Shown here in pieces: positions 17,269 to 25,860 of a stretch of DNA of 47,229 nt; positions within the stretch are counted from its first letter, which is position 1, and the number at the start of each line of letters is the position of its first letter. Source of the stretch: Bacteroidota bacterium (GTDB taxonomy: Bacteria; Bacteroidota; Bacteroidia; Chitinophagales; Chitinophagaceae). The notes beneath the pieces are model-generated. The model searched no databases. It was not told the origin of the DNA and was given only the letters and a program-made list of their open reading frames with translations. Position numbers and translations under genes: made by a program. Location of the stretch: contig JAGWUV010000034.1 in the NCBI GenBank assembly GCA_028875875.1, forward strand, positions 1-47,229, read 5' to 3'.

Positions 17269-17298
17269 CAAAAGTAATGATTTGAAAATAAACGGCAA
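17269..17298 (-). promoter_or_regulatory. pfkA-pyk promoter (Bacteroidota type)
   Basis: Read on the minus strand: TTG (17298-17296), 19-base spacer, TACTTTTG (17276-17269). This matches the Bacteroidota consensus TTG-N17-23-TAnnTTTG and leaves a 5' leader of roughly 70 bases before the ATG at 17189. Confidence 0.75.
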
Positions 17299-17339
17299 CG
17301 CACAATCAACCAACATCACTTTTTTATAAAATTGCGGTT

Positions 17340-18221
17340 ATGAAAATTTTAGTTACCGGAGCGAACGGTTTTTTAGGGCAGCACTTGTGTTTTTATTTGT
17401 TACACAAGGGATTCAACGTAATTGCTACAGGCAGAGGAAACTGCAGAATTGAAGAAAAAGCTAAACTTGATTACGAAAATATTGATCTTACAAATGTAGA
17501 GGAAGTTGAAAAATTATTTTCCCGGCATCAGCCGGATGTAGTTATTCATACCGCCGCTATGAGTAAGCCCGATGAATGCCATGTTCAGAGAGAAACCTGC
17601 GTATTGAATAACGTAACCGCTACACAATATTTGCTGGAAAAAGCAAATCCAGATACTCATTTTATTTATTTGTCAACCGACTTTATTTTCGGGGAAGGCG
17701 GGCCACATGCCGAAGATGCGGTTCCGGAACCCTTAAATTTTTATGGAGAATCGAAACTACATGCAGAACAGTTGGTGCAGGCATCCGGGTTACTTGCAGC
17801 TATAGTACGCCCGGTTTTTATTTATGGCCCTTCGTGGATAGGAATGCGACCCAGCTTTTTGCATTGGGTAAAGAATAATCTGGAGCAACAAAAAACAATT
17901 AAAGTAGTGAGCGACCAGCTGCGTACCCCTACTTATGTTTACGATATTTGTAAAGGCATTGATTCAATCATCAGACAAAGAGAAAAAGGAATTTTTCACC
18001 TGGCGGGAAAAGATATTATTTCTCCTTACGAAATGGCTTTAACAGTTGCAAAAGTAGCAGGACTTGATGCTTCTTTGATAGAAAACGTAACATCCGATAC
18101 ATTCCCCGAACCTGTGAAAAGAGCGAAAAAATCAGGGCTATTGATTGAAAAAGCAAGAAGTATTTTGCATTATGAGCCGGTGTCTTTTGAAGAAGGTGTT
18201 AAGCTTACCTTTGAAACTTAA
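17340..18221 (+). CDS. RmlD/SDR-type NAD-dependent sugar nucleotide reductase or epimerase
   Basis: This 293-residue extended SDR starts with the Rossmann motif TGANGFLGQHL. It has the RmlD-like segments HQPDVVIHTAAMSKPDECH, YLSTDFIFGEGGP and the catalytic YGESK (Tyr-xxx-Lys). The family includes dTDP-4-dehydrorhamnose reductases and related proteins of unknown substrate. No rmlA, rmlB or rmlC is nearby, so a role in dTDP-rhamnose synthesis is only one possibility. It is divergent from pfkA and is followed by the CHAD-domain gene 64 bases downstream on the same strand. Confidence 0.85.
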   Translation: MKILVTGANGFLGQHLCFYLLHKGFNVIATGRGNCRIEEKAKLDYENIDLTNVEEVEKLFSRHQPDVVIHTAAMSKPDECHVQRETCVLNNVTATQYLLEKANPDTHFIYLSTDFIFGEGGPHAEDAVPEPLNFYGESKLHAEQLVQASGLLAAIVRPVFIYGPSWIGMRPSFLHWVKNNLEQQKTIKVVSDQLRTPTYVYDICKGIDSIIRQREKGIFHLAGKDIISPYEMALTVAKVAGLDASLIENVTSDTFPEPVKRAKKSGLLIEKARSILHYEPVSFEEGVKLTFET

Positions 18222-18285
18222 CAAAAAATTGATATTGCAAAGGTGCCGTTTAGCAGTATCGTTGTAATATCATCCGTTAAAATGT

Positions 18286-19086
18286 ATGTCATCCAACCTG
18301 CAACGATATTTTTCCCAAAGGGTTAAAAATATATTTAATCACCTGCACGATTTTGAATTGACAGGCGGTGAAATTCCCCTTCACGACCTGCGTGTAGAAA
18401 TGAAAAAATTGAAGGCCCTGCTGAAGTTTTTGCGATCAGTGTATGGAAAGCAAAGAACCAAGAAAGCGAAATTCTTACTAGATACAATTTTTCAACAAGC
18501 TGGTGAAATACGTGAATTGCAAATACTGGTAAACTGGCTTACCAAGCATCAATTGCTACATATAGAAGAGCAGTTTTTTCCCGGAGAAACAATGCAACTT
18601 AAAATAGCCGCTTTTCAGCAAAGGGCTGCGATTTACAAAAAAGATTTACAGGAAATAATTGAATGCTGCAGTGAGTTGATTGATAACACCAATACTATCC
18701 TTGCAGAGCAATATATAGTTCAGATACGCTCATCTATTGAGAAGATATTGTCTAAAAACCCTGACAAATTGGAATGGCACGAACTTCGGAAAATCATCAA
18801 ACAATGGATGTATGCCATTAATTGGATAAAACCGGAAGATATGCCGGTAACTGAAAATGTTTTCCCTTTTTATAATAAACTACAAGAAGCCATTGGCATA
18901 TGGCATGATAAGGAAATGATAAAAGGCGATCTTTCAAAAAAACAGATATACCTTTCCCAGGATTTTGATGTACAAAAAGATTTTGGTTTTGCCTGGAATA
19001 AAATCACTCAATCTATTAAATACCGTGAAAAATTAGTAGAAGAGATGTTGCACAACGGTAATTCAGAAATTGCTAAACAAGCCTAA
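18286..19086 (+). CDS. CHAD-domain protein
   Basis: The 266-residue, highly helical and basic protein has the CHAD hallmark helix HDLRVEMKKLKALLKF at residues 33-48 (conserved His and basic residues spaced along one helix face). A second basic/acidic half includes WHELRKIIKQWMYAINW near 165-181. CHAD domains bind inorganic polyphosphate and often sit with CYTH phosphatases or polyphosphate enzymes; none is present here. It shares four bases with the convergent ctlX at their stop codons. The role as a polyphosphate-binding protein is inferred from the family. Confidence 0.75.
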   Translation: MSSNLQRYFSQRVKNIFNHLHDFELTGGEIPLHDLRVEMKKLKALLKFLRSVYGKQRTKKAKFLLDTIFQQAGEIRELQILVNWLTKHQLLHIEEQFFPGETMQLKIAAFQQRAAIYKKDLQEIIECCSELIDNTNTILAEQYIVQIRSSIEKILSKNPDKLEWHELRKIIKQWMYAINWIKPEDMPVTENVFPFYNKLQEAIGIWHDKEMIKGDLSKKQIYLSQDFDVQKDFGFAWNKITQSIKYREKLVEEMLHNGNSEIAKQA

Positions 19087-19997
19087 CTTCTTTCAGGTAG
19101 GAATATTTCTGCCATCATACATCTTGCACTACCTCCTCCATTTTTCTCTATCGTTGAAAGATCACTATGAATGATAGGATTTAACTTTTCTAAAATAGCT
19201 CTCTGTTCATATGTTAAGCTTTGATACGCCTGACTACTCATCACTAAAAACTTTTCAGCATCCGTATTTTCAACCTGCAACATGTTTCCGGCAAAATGAT
19301 TCATCTGGTCTATGCTAATGGTGATGATCCTTTTTTGTGAAGCTGACAAGCTACTCTCTACAACTTTTTTTTCAGCTTCATCCGAAATACTTTCCATACA
19401 AACAATGGCATATTCATCCGCAACACACATCATTACATTAGTATGATAAATGGGGTTACCACTTGTATCATTCGCATGAAACCCAATAGCTTGATACTTA
19501 TTTTTTTCGCACCATTCATTCAGCACTTGCTTGTCTGTTCTTTGCGATAAACAGGCATACGCAATATGGGAATGCCTGTCTAATACCATACTACCGGTTC
19601 CTTCTAAAAACTTATGCTGGTCTTCAAAATAACTCAGGTCGGTTGTAGTTTGAATAAAAAACTTTTCAGCAATGTTTTTCAGCACATGCGGTTTTCTTTC
19701 CAAACGCCTGTTTTCGGCGAACATTGGATAAAGAAATACTGTACCATCTTCGTGAAAAGAAACCCAATTATTTGGAAAAATAGAATCAGGAGTGAAAGGT
19801 TTTTCTGTGTCCTGTATAACCGTAACATTTATTTTTTTCGATCTCAACAAATGAACAAAAGCATCAAACTCTTCTGCAGCTTTTTCGTGGACAGAACTAT
19901 CATCTGAAGCCTGCTGAAAGCTATTGTTTATGGCTGTTTGAGCATTATACATGAACCTCGCAGGCCGAATCATTAAAATATTATGAGTGATATGCAT
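19083..19997 (-). CDS. ctlX: Citrulline utilisation hydrolase CtlX-like (guanidino-group-modifying superfamily)
   Basis: The 304-residue member of the arginine deiminase/amidinotransferase superfamily starts with HITHNILMIRPARFMYN, typical of CtlX. It has DSIFPNNW (71-78), LEGTGSMVLD (131-140), YHTNVMM (184-190) and the catalytic Cys293 in GGGSARCMMAEIF. CtlX-type enzymes are assigned to citrulline breakdown. It lies 15 bases after the deiminase-like gene on the same strand, so the two form an operon and presumably act on the same route (arginine or citrulline). Confidence 0.85.
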   Translation of the reverse strand: MHITHNILMIRPARFMYNAQTAINNSFQQASDDSSVHEKAAEEFDAFVHLLRSKKINVTVIQDTEKPFTPDSIFPNNWVSFHEDGTVFLYPMFAENRRLERKPHVLKNIAEKFFIQTTTDLSYFEDQHKFLEGTGSMVLDRHSHIAYACLSQRTDKQVLNEWCEKNKYQAIGFHANDTSGNPIYHTNVMMCVADEYAIVCMESISDEAEKKVVESSLSASQKRIITISIDQMNHFAGNMLQVENTDAEKFLVMSSQAYQSLTYEQRAILEKLNPIIHSDLSTIEKNGGGSARCMMAEIFLPERS

Positions 19998-20012
19998 GAT
20001 CTTTTGTTTTGA

Positions 20013-21533
20013 TTACAATTTGAACCCTTCCCTGAGCAAAGGCATGCTCATACAATGAGAACCGCCTCTGGCTCTTGACAGTTCCGCTGAAGGTAACAGA
20101 AGCAAAGTATTTTCAAGACTATGAGGTTCAACACCATTTTCAAAAAGCATAAATGCTTCCTCCGTTGTTATAACCGTAAACCCGATCTTTTTAAACGCTT
20201 CTGCCGTTTTATCGTTGCGATCGTAGCCGATCACAACACCTTCTTTCAGTGCTACTACATTGCAAGAATCTGTCCACTGCTCTCTTTCATCATAAGGAAA
20301 ATTATTATCTCCGCTGTAAATGATCTTCACATCAGCTGGATGCACATGGAAATCAACCACACTAATCTGCTCTAGCAAAGATTCCAATCCAACAGGATTT
20401 TCAGCACAGCTATAATCCTTGTTCTTTTGATATGGTTCACTTTTACTTTTGAAAAATTGGATGATCTCTACCTGCTCCATTTCCGATTTTCTTGGATCAT
20501 GAGCCAATTTATTGTAGTAAGATTGTTTGGTATTATTTTCAGCAGTAAGAATCTTTTCTGAGTAGCGGCCGTATAATACCCATACATTTCTTTTAACTTG
20601 CGTAAAGATGGTGTCAATGTGCATCTGGGCTCTTTTCTTAGGAATCTTCACTACAGATATTTTTTCAATACCTAGATCCTCACGACTGAAAATAGTATGA
20701 ATGATCTCATTCACTGCATTGGAAGATGTTCTTTCGCTACATCCAACGATCAGGTGTTTAGGATGAACCATCATAATATCACCACCTTCAATAGTGATGA
20801 TCCGATGTTTTCTTTCTTCTTCCTCATATAAAAAGAAATCGCTCTCCTCAATTACTTCAATAACTTTCTCAGGATTGTTTTTATAGAAAAAATAAAGAGC
20901 AAGGAACTTTGTAATAAGAGATTCTCTTTTCCTCGCAGTTGTGGCCATCCTGCTTAGCAAGATGCAATCTTTTATAACTATACCAATATCTCTTGTGAAA
21001 ATAAAATTGGGGATAGGGGGGAATATGTATTGATCTTCCCCTGTTCCATTTTCTTCTGCCGGCAATACTCCTGATATAAGTATTCGTGCCAGCAAAGCGG
21101 TATCTGTTATATTTTCCAGCTTTTGCTGTACTTGAAAACTCGACTCTTCATAACTGCAAATAGCTGCAATAAGTCTTAATTTTATTCTTTCATCTGTTAA
21201 TATTTCTTCCAGCAAAGACTGTGCTTCCAGCACTTTATCTGAATTGAAATATTCTTTGGTGCCCGGGATAAAGCAACTGAGTTGTTCACTATCATTATCC
21301 GTTTTTTCAAACTGTTGGATATATTTTATTTTATCCGGATCTAGGAAATAAAGTAACAACTTTACGTAGTGATTATATTCTTTCTGCATTTTTGTTAAAT
21401 GCACAATATCATCATATAAATTATCTGTAAATGTTCCGGGAATGATTTTTCCGATACCCGCATCCGGAGCATGTATAAGAATCTTTCTTAGTGCACCAAG
21501 TTCTGAGTCAACGTATAAATGTGTAGCCGACAT
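20013..21533 (-). CDS. Arginine deiminase-like hydrolase
   Basis: The 506-residue protein has the guanidino-modifying fold with FTRDIG (179-184), IEGGDIMMV (248-256), MHIDTIFT with His305/Asp307, and the catalytic Cys494 in RGGSHCMSMP, the classical ArcA C-terminal motif. It is about 100 residues longer than typical ArcA, with the extra sequence mainly between 75 and 170 and between 320 and 400. The expected reaction is arginine to citrulline and ammonia. No carbamate kinase or ornithine transcarbamylase is adjacent, so it is not a standard ADI energy operon; ctlX follows instead, which would consume citrulline. Confidence 0.85.
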   Translation of the reverse strand: MSATHLYVDSELGALRKILIHAPDAGIGKIIPGTFTDNLYDDIVHLTKMQKEYNHYVKLLLYFLDPDKIKYIQQFEKTDNDSEQLSCFIPGTKEYFNSDKVLEAQSLLEEILTDERIKLRLIAAICSYEESSFQVQQKLENITDTALLARILISGVLPAEENGTGEDQYIFPPIPNFIFTRDIGIVIKDCILLSRMATTARKRESLITKFLALYFFYKNNPEKVIEVIEESDFFLYEEEERKHRIITIEGGDIMMVHPKHLIVGCSERTSSNAVNEIIHTIFSREDLGIEKISVVKIPKKRAQMHIDTIFTQVKRNVWVLYGRYSEKILTAENNTKQSYYNKLAHDPRKSEMEQVEIIQFFKSKSEPYQKNKDYSCAENPVGLESLLEQISVVDFHVHPADVKIIYSGDNNFPYDEREQWTDSCNVVALKEGVVIGYDRNDKTAEAFKKIGFTVITTEEAFMLFENGVEPHSLENTLLLLPSAELSRARGGSHCMSMPLLREGFKL

Positions 21534-21695
21534 AAACTACTTGTTTAAGTAAGTAATAAAATTTAATAAAGGGGGGAATGAAAATAATCCGGATCAGTAA
21601 TCCGGAGAGCCACAATCTGCAGATGAGATGAGATTGAGAAATATGGCCAATAATAACCTGTTATGAATATGTTTTTTTGAAAACATACAGCAATG

Positions 21696-22388
21696 TTACA
21701 ACTTTTCCTGTAATGGGTTAAATCCATTCAGGCTTCCTGATGATGATAAGGGAATGAAGCGTACAAACATTTCCTCACTATACCATCTTTCTTTTTTTGT
21801 TTTCACCACCACATCGGCATGTTCCTGCATACTGTATGCAAACTGTTTCATTAACGCTTTACTATCCCAAATACTAAAAGTTGCCCCCTTTACCCAAGGG
21901 ACTTCCCCAATACCAACAGATGTGATAAAACCCTTGGCACACCTCATTTGATGAGCAACAGCAGGAACATGGCTCCAGAACCTCCGGAGTTTTGAGACAC
22001 GGATACTTGCTCTTGTAAGTACTGCAATCAGCCCTTCATAAGGCGTTTGCTTAGGCAATGCTCCAAAACAATTTTTTTGATCCCATGTACCATGCCCTTC
22101 TATGGGTTGCAGTGTTACAGACCAAACCTCGCAATGAAAAAAACGCCACCACTTTTGTATGAAAGAAGGTAAAATTTCTTCATCCGATCCATTGTATACG
22201 GTTAAAACACCCCATTGACGCCAGTCGGGGTGCGTGTCAAATGTGCCATTCTTTCCACATCCTAATAATTTATAAAAACTGATTCTTTTATGAAGAGCTA
22301 AGGGCAGCCGAAATACAGCCATGGAAAGCATTCCAAAAAGCCCTAGGTATTTAGGATATTTTACTATGATTAAGTTACAAAGCATCAT
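21696..22388 (-). CDS. CrtA/spheroidene monooxygenase-like protein
   Basis: The 230-residue protein resembles bacterial proteins annotated as spheroidene monooxygenase (CrtA). Recognisable segments are KLLGCGKNGTFDTHPDWRQW, KGFITSVGIGEVPW, ATFSIWDS and ERWYSEEMFVRF. CrtA is a haem-containing carotenoid oxygenase, but many family members have unknown substrates and no carotenoid gene is visible here. The longest frame begins with TTG at 22445; I use ATG 22388 because the first 19 residues are unlike the family. It is divergent from the antiporter. Function is a family-level guess. Confidence 0.65.
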   Translation of the reverse strand: MMLCNLIIVKYPKYLGLFGMLSMAVFRLPLALHKRISFYKLLGCGKNGTFDTHPDWRQWGVLTVYNGSDEEILPSFIQKWWRFFHCEVWSVTLQPIEGHGTWDQKNCFGALPKQTPYEGLIAVLTRASIRVSKLRRFWSHVPAVAHQMRCAKGFITSVGIGEVPWVKGATFSIWDSKALMKQFAYSMQEHADVVVKTKKERWYSEEMFVRFIPLSSSGSLNGFNPLQEKL

Positions 22389-22521
22389 AATATTAAAATT
22401 GGTCTTGTATTTGCAAGAGAAAATCTTAACAGGCAAACAAGGCAAAAGTTAAAATAATTTTCATATCCGTTTACATCATCAAATCTCTGTATTTTGTTGT
22501 AACACAAAAAGCCGAATAGAT

Positions 22522-23730
22522 ATGTTTGATATTTCAGCAGAAGTAATATTACTCATCTTAAGTGTTTTTGTAATAGTATCATATTTGTTTTCTATTGTCT
22601 CAAAATTTATCCGTGTACCATCGGTACTGCTGCTTCTGGCAACAGGTATTGTATTACGTATATGGGCCAATGATGCAGGTGTTAATATTGTTCTTCCGGG
22701 AAAACTTACTGAATTTTTAGGGATAGTAGGTTTATTAATGATTGTTTTAGAAGCAGGATTGGATTTGAAATTGTCATCCGGTAAAGTAGTGCTGATCCGG
22801 CAATCCTTTTTGGCCGCTACAATCATTTTTTTTCTTTCAATGCTTGGCATTGCAGGGGTTATTTACCTGATTCTCAAAGAGCCCTTACTAAAATGTATTG
22901 TGTACGCCATTCCGCTAGCTATAATGAGTAGTTCTATTGTTATTCCGAGCCTGCATCAGTTATCTTCTGCAAAAAAAGAATTTTTAACATATGAGGCTTC
23001 CTTTTCAGACATCATTGGCATTTTGGTTTTCAATTATTTTATTGGTGATGCTATTTTATCTGCATCTTCCATTGGATTATTTTTCCTCAATATTCTTTTA
23101 TCAGTTTTACTATCGATTCTTTTTTCATTCATTTTATTTCTTATCTTAAACAAGACTACTTTAAACATTAAGTTCTTTCTTGTTTTTGCCTTGTTGATAT
23201 TCCTCTATGTTGGAGGGAAAATGTTGCATTTACCTTCACTCATTATTATTCTTGTTTTTGGTTTATTAATGAACAACTGGAGCATACTCAGTGATAAAAT
23301 ACGTTGGTTAAATAAATACTTTGCAGAGGATGAAGTAAAAGAAACCACACATTTCCTGCATTCAATCACTGCCGAAACTTCTTTTTTGCTAAGAACCTTT
23401 TTCTTCATTGTGTTTGGATACTCCATCAATGTATCATTAATCAATAACGGAGAAGTGATTCTAATCGGTGGCCTTATCATCATCGTTTTATTACTAACGA
23501 GGTTCTTATACCTGCGTTTCTTCCTGAAAGAAAGAATTTACCCGGAAGTATTTTTTGTACCAAGGGGATTAATCACCGTATTACTTTTTTATAAGATCCC
23601 CGAATCGCTGCAACTCCCATCTTTTAACCTTGGCATATTATTTTTTGTAATCCTCATCAGCAGTCTTATCTTAATGATCGGAATGATCTTTTATAAACAA
23701 CCTTCTTCAGGTATTATTGAAGAAGATTAA
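22522..23730 (+). CDS. Cation:proton antiporter (CPA family)
   Basis: The 402-residue integral membrane protein has about 11-12 hydrophobic helices. It begins with an NhaP/CPA-type module (KFIRVPSVLLLLATGIVL, TEFLGIVGLLMIVLEAGLDL) and has the ion-binding-region segment YEASFSDIIGILVFNY. This indicates Na+ or K+/H+ exchange at the inner membrane. There is no TrkA-N or TrkA-C regulatory domain. It is followed after 9 bases by the arginase-family gene, so both are probably in one transcript. That pairing might link pH control with ammonia or urea release, but it is only a positional hint. Confidence 0.88.
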   Translation: MFDISAEVILLILSVFVIVSYLFSIVSKFIRVPSVLLLLATGIVLRIWANDAGVNIVLPGKLTEFLGIVGLLMIVLEAGLDLKLSSGKVVLIRQSFLAATIIFFLSMLGIAGVIYLILKEPLLKCIVYAIPLAIMSSSIVIPSLHQLSSAKKEFLTYEASFSDIIGILVFNYFIGDAILSASSIGLFFLNILLSVLLSILFSFILFLILNKTTLNIKFFLVFALLIFLYVGGKMLHLPSLIIILVFGLLMNNWSILSDKIRWLNKYFAEDEVKETTHFLHSITAETSFLLRTFFFIVFGYSINVSLINNGEVILIGGLIIIVLLLTRFLYLRFFLKERIYPEVFFVPRGLITVLLFYKIPESLQLPSFNLGILFFVILISSLILMIGMIFYKQPSSGIIEED

Positions 23731-23739
23731 ACACTTCCG

Positions 23740-24798
23740 ATGAAACATCTTAGAATTTATAATAAGCAGGATGTGCTTTCTGTTACTGCTATACGCCGCT
23801 TTGAAACAAGGCTTGGTGAAAGAATTCAGGTAGCCGCAAATGCAAGTAACCTGGAAGATGCTATCAAAACATCTTCTGCGAAGTTTGTTCTGGTAGGTGT
23901 ACCTGAAGATATCGGCGTAAAAGCTAATGGTGGAATAGGAGGTGCTGACAGTGCATGGCTTTCCTTCCTTCAAGCTTTTTTAAATGTGCAAAGCAATGAT
24001 TTTTTAGATGGTAATGAAATATTGCTTATAGGCCATTTCGATTTTTCTGATATCGAACAATTGATAGAAAAAAATGCCCATGATCCTGAAGAAAAACTGC
24101 AAGCCTTTCGGCATGCTGTAAATACGATAGATGATGAAGTGGAACAGTTGGTGCACATCATCACTCAAAACAAAAAATTACCTCTTGTTATAGGGGGAGG
24201 ACACAACAACGCATATCCATGCATCAAAGGCGCAGCCAAAGGTTGGCATAAAGCCGGTGTGCTGGAAATAGCGCAGATCAATGCTATCAATTTGGATGCT
24301 CATGCAAATTACCTGCCGGAAGAAGGCAGGCATGCGGGGAATGCATTCCGCTATGCAGAAGAAGACGGCTATCTTGAAAAGTATTGTGTGATTGGCTTAC
24401 AGGAAAATTATATCACCCAAAATACATGGGTAGATATGGTAAACAATCCATTTATCGACTGTATCACATTTGAAGATATTTTCCTGCATGAAAAAAGAAA
24501 CTTCATACAGGCCATATCGCATGCCACTGCTTTTACAGATGATACGCTTGTTGGAATTGAACTGGATTTGGATGCTATTCAAAATGTATTATCCAACGCC
24601 ATTACGCCTGTAGGAATTACTACTACCAATGCCCGCCAATATCTTAATTATGTTGCAATGGATAGCAGACCTGCCTATCTGCATATTTGTGAAGGAGCCA
24701 TCCAGTTATCGAATGGGAAAAAAGATGATTCCACAGGGAAACTGATAGCTTTTTTGGTCTGCGATTTCATCAAAGCTATTCTAAGCCAGCTCGAATAA
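23740..24798 (+). CDS. Arginase/agmatinase/formimidoylglutamase-family protein
   Basis: The 352-residue ureohydrolase-fold protein has VGVPEDIGVKANGG near 52-65, GGGHNNAYP with metal ligand His155, NLDAHANY with Asp186 and His188, and IELDLDA with Asp276 and Asp278. The form GGGHNNAYP and the overall length resemble Bacteroidota formimidoylglutamase-like members. The last residue of the DxHxD motif is Asn190 instead of Asp, which would remove one carboxylate ligand of a metal (read directly as AAT in the DNA). Expected products for active relatives are urea or formamide plus an amino acid. It follows the antiporter by 9 bases. The specific substrate is not resolved. Confidence 0.85.
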   Translation: MKHLRIYNKQDVLSVTAIRRFETRLGERIQVAANASNLEDAIKTSSAKFVLVGVPEDIGVKANGGIGGADSAWLSFLQAFLNVQSNDFLDGNEILLIGHFDFSDIEQLIEKNAHDPEEKLQAFRHAVNTIDDEVEQLVHIITQNKKLPLVIGGGHNNAYPCIKGAAKGWHKAGVLEIAQINAINLDAHANYLPEEGRHAGNAFRYAEEDGYLEKYCVIGLQENYITQNTWVDMVNNPFIDCITFEDIFLHEKRNFIQAISHATAFTDDTLVGIELDLDAIQNVLSNAITPVGITTTNARQYLNYVAMDSRPAYLHICEGAIQLSNGKKDDSTGKLIAFLVCDFIKAILSQLE

Positions 24799-24875
24799 TA
24801 AGCCAACTCCTTTCATTTAAGAATGAAGTTGTATCTTGTAGTGCAAATAACCACTATACAAGAACCCTTTTCGCC

Positions 24876-25859
24876 ATGAGAAAGTTGACAGGCTTTATTG
24901 TTTTTTCCTGTTTATTTTCACAGTTGTATGCCCAGGCGTTCCAAATAGAATATCCCAAAAAGAAAGATCGGTTTGCTTTTGAATTGATTTCCATCCTGAA
25001 TGATGCTCCTTTTAAATTCCAGCATATCAAGGGAAAGCTTCTGGCTAAAACAGATTCTATTCATCTCGAATCACAAATCTTCCAGGTTAAGCAGGTACTG
25101 AATGGCGCAACACTCGGCCGTTATGTTCAAGACAGTACATTTTATGTTGAATATTTCTTTGGCGAATACACTGCTATTGAGCAAGGCCGGCAGGCTCAAA
25201 AAGAACTGACCCAAAAAATTTCAAAAGCACTCAACAGGAAAGTGGTAGTGCTGACCAACGATTGGGGGAATGATAACAATACGATTATTGAAAATAAGCT
25301 GGCTTATTGCATGCACAATGGATTTTTTCATTACAACATGGTAGTTCAACTTAACAAAGTAATGAAAAGGGATGCATACCGGCTTGTATTCCAGGTATAT
25401 TATGGCCGGCCCAATTACTATTACTGGATCATGAGAAATGAACCTGTGGGAAGCTTTAATTTTACTTTAGGAATGAAAAATGTGATGATGATGAATAATA
25501 ACCAGTACAGCAAAGGTTGCCCGATAGAAATACCGCCTTTACTTTGTAACGGAAAATTTGAACAGCACGACACTTCTTTCATTGAATATAAAAAAACAGG
25601 ATTCGACGGATTAATGAATGCTCGATCGGAGTTTGATGCTTTATTTGGAAATGTAAGAGCTGCATTAGGAAGTGCCTATGTTTTCTTTGCTGTAAACACC
25701 AAAGCGCCGGTATTAAAAAAAGTAGCGTTTGTAAAGTTTGATGATATTGACAAACCCAAGCGAAAAACTTTATTCCTTTCATTGGTTGATACCAATACAT
25801 TCAATGTGTTCAATCCCTCTAAAAAGGAATACAATATACTTGTAGATTTTGCATACTAA
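24876..25859 (+). CDS. Secreted protein of unknown function
   Basis: I do not recognise this 327-residue protein. It has a clear signal peptide (MRKLTGFIVFSCLFSQLYAQ, cleavage after AQA or AQ). The mature part is a mixed alpha/beta sequence with no low-complexity region, no lipobox and no transmembrane helix. It has a Met/Asn-rich stretch near residues 200-212 (MKNVMMMNNNQYSKGC) and two Cys (Cys213 and Cys222 region). It ends one base before the stop of the convergent ABC-F gene, so the two 3' ends abut without a terminator hairpin. Probably periplasmic or surface exposed. Confidence 0.75.
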   Translation: MRKLTGFIVFSCLFSQLYAQAFQIEYPKKKDRFAFELISILNDAPFKFQHIKGKLLAKTDSIHLESQIFQVKQVLNGATLGRYVQDSTFYVEYFFGEYTAIEQGRQAQKELTQKISKALNRKVVVLTNDWGNDNNTIIENKLAYCMHNGFFHYNMVVQLNKVMKRDAYRLVFQVYYGRPNYYYWIMRNEPVGSFNFTLGMKNVMMMNNNQYSKGCPIEIPPLLCNGKFEQHDTSFIEYKKTGFDGLMNARSEFDALFGNVRAALGSAYVFFAVNTKAPVLKKVAFVKFDDIDKPKRKTLFLSLVDTNTFNVFNPSKKEYNILVDFAY

Positions 25860-25860
25860 T

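Noticed and set aside
21668-21687. TATGTTTT / AAAACATA hairpin after the CrtA-like gene
   Set aside because: Only eight A-T-rich pairs; too weak to call as a terminator without transcript data.
22479-22850. 123-codon minus-strand ORF
   Set aside because: Antisense to the start of the antiporter; no family resemblance.
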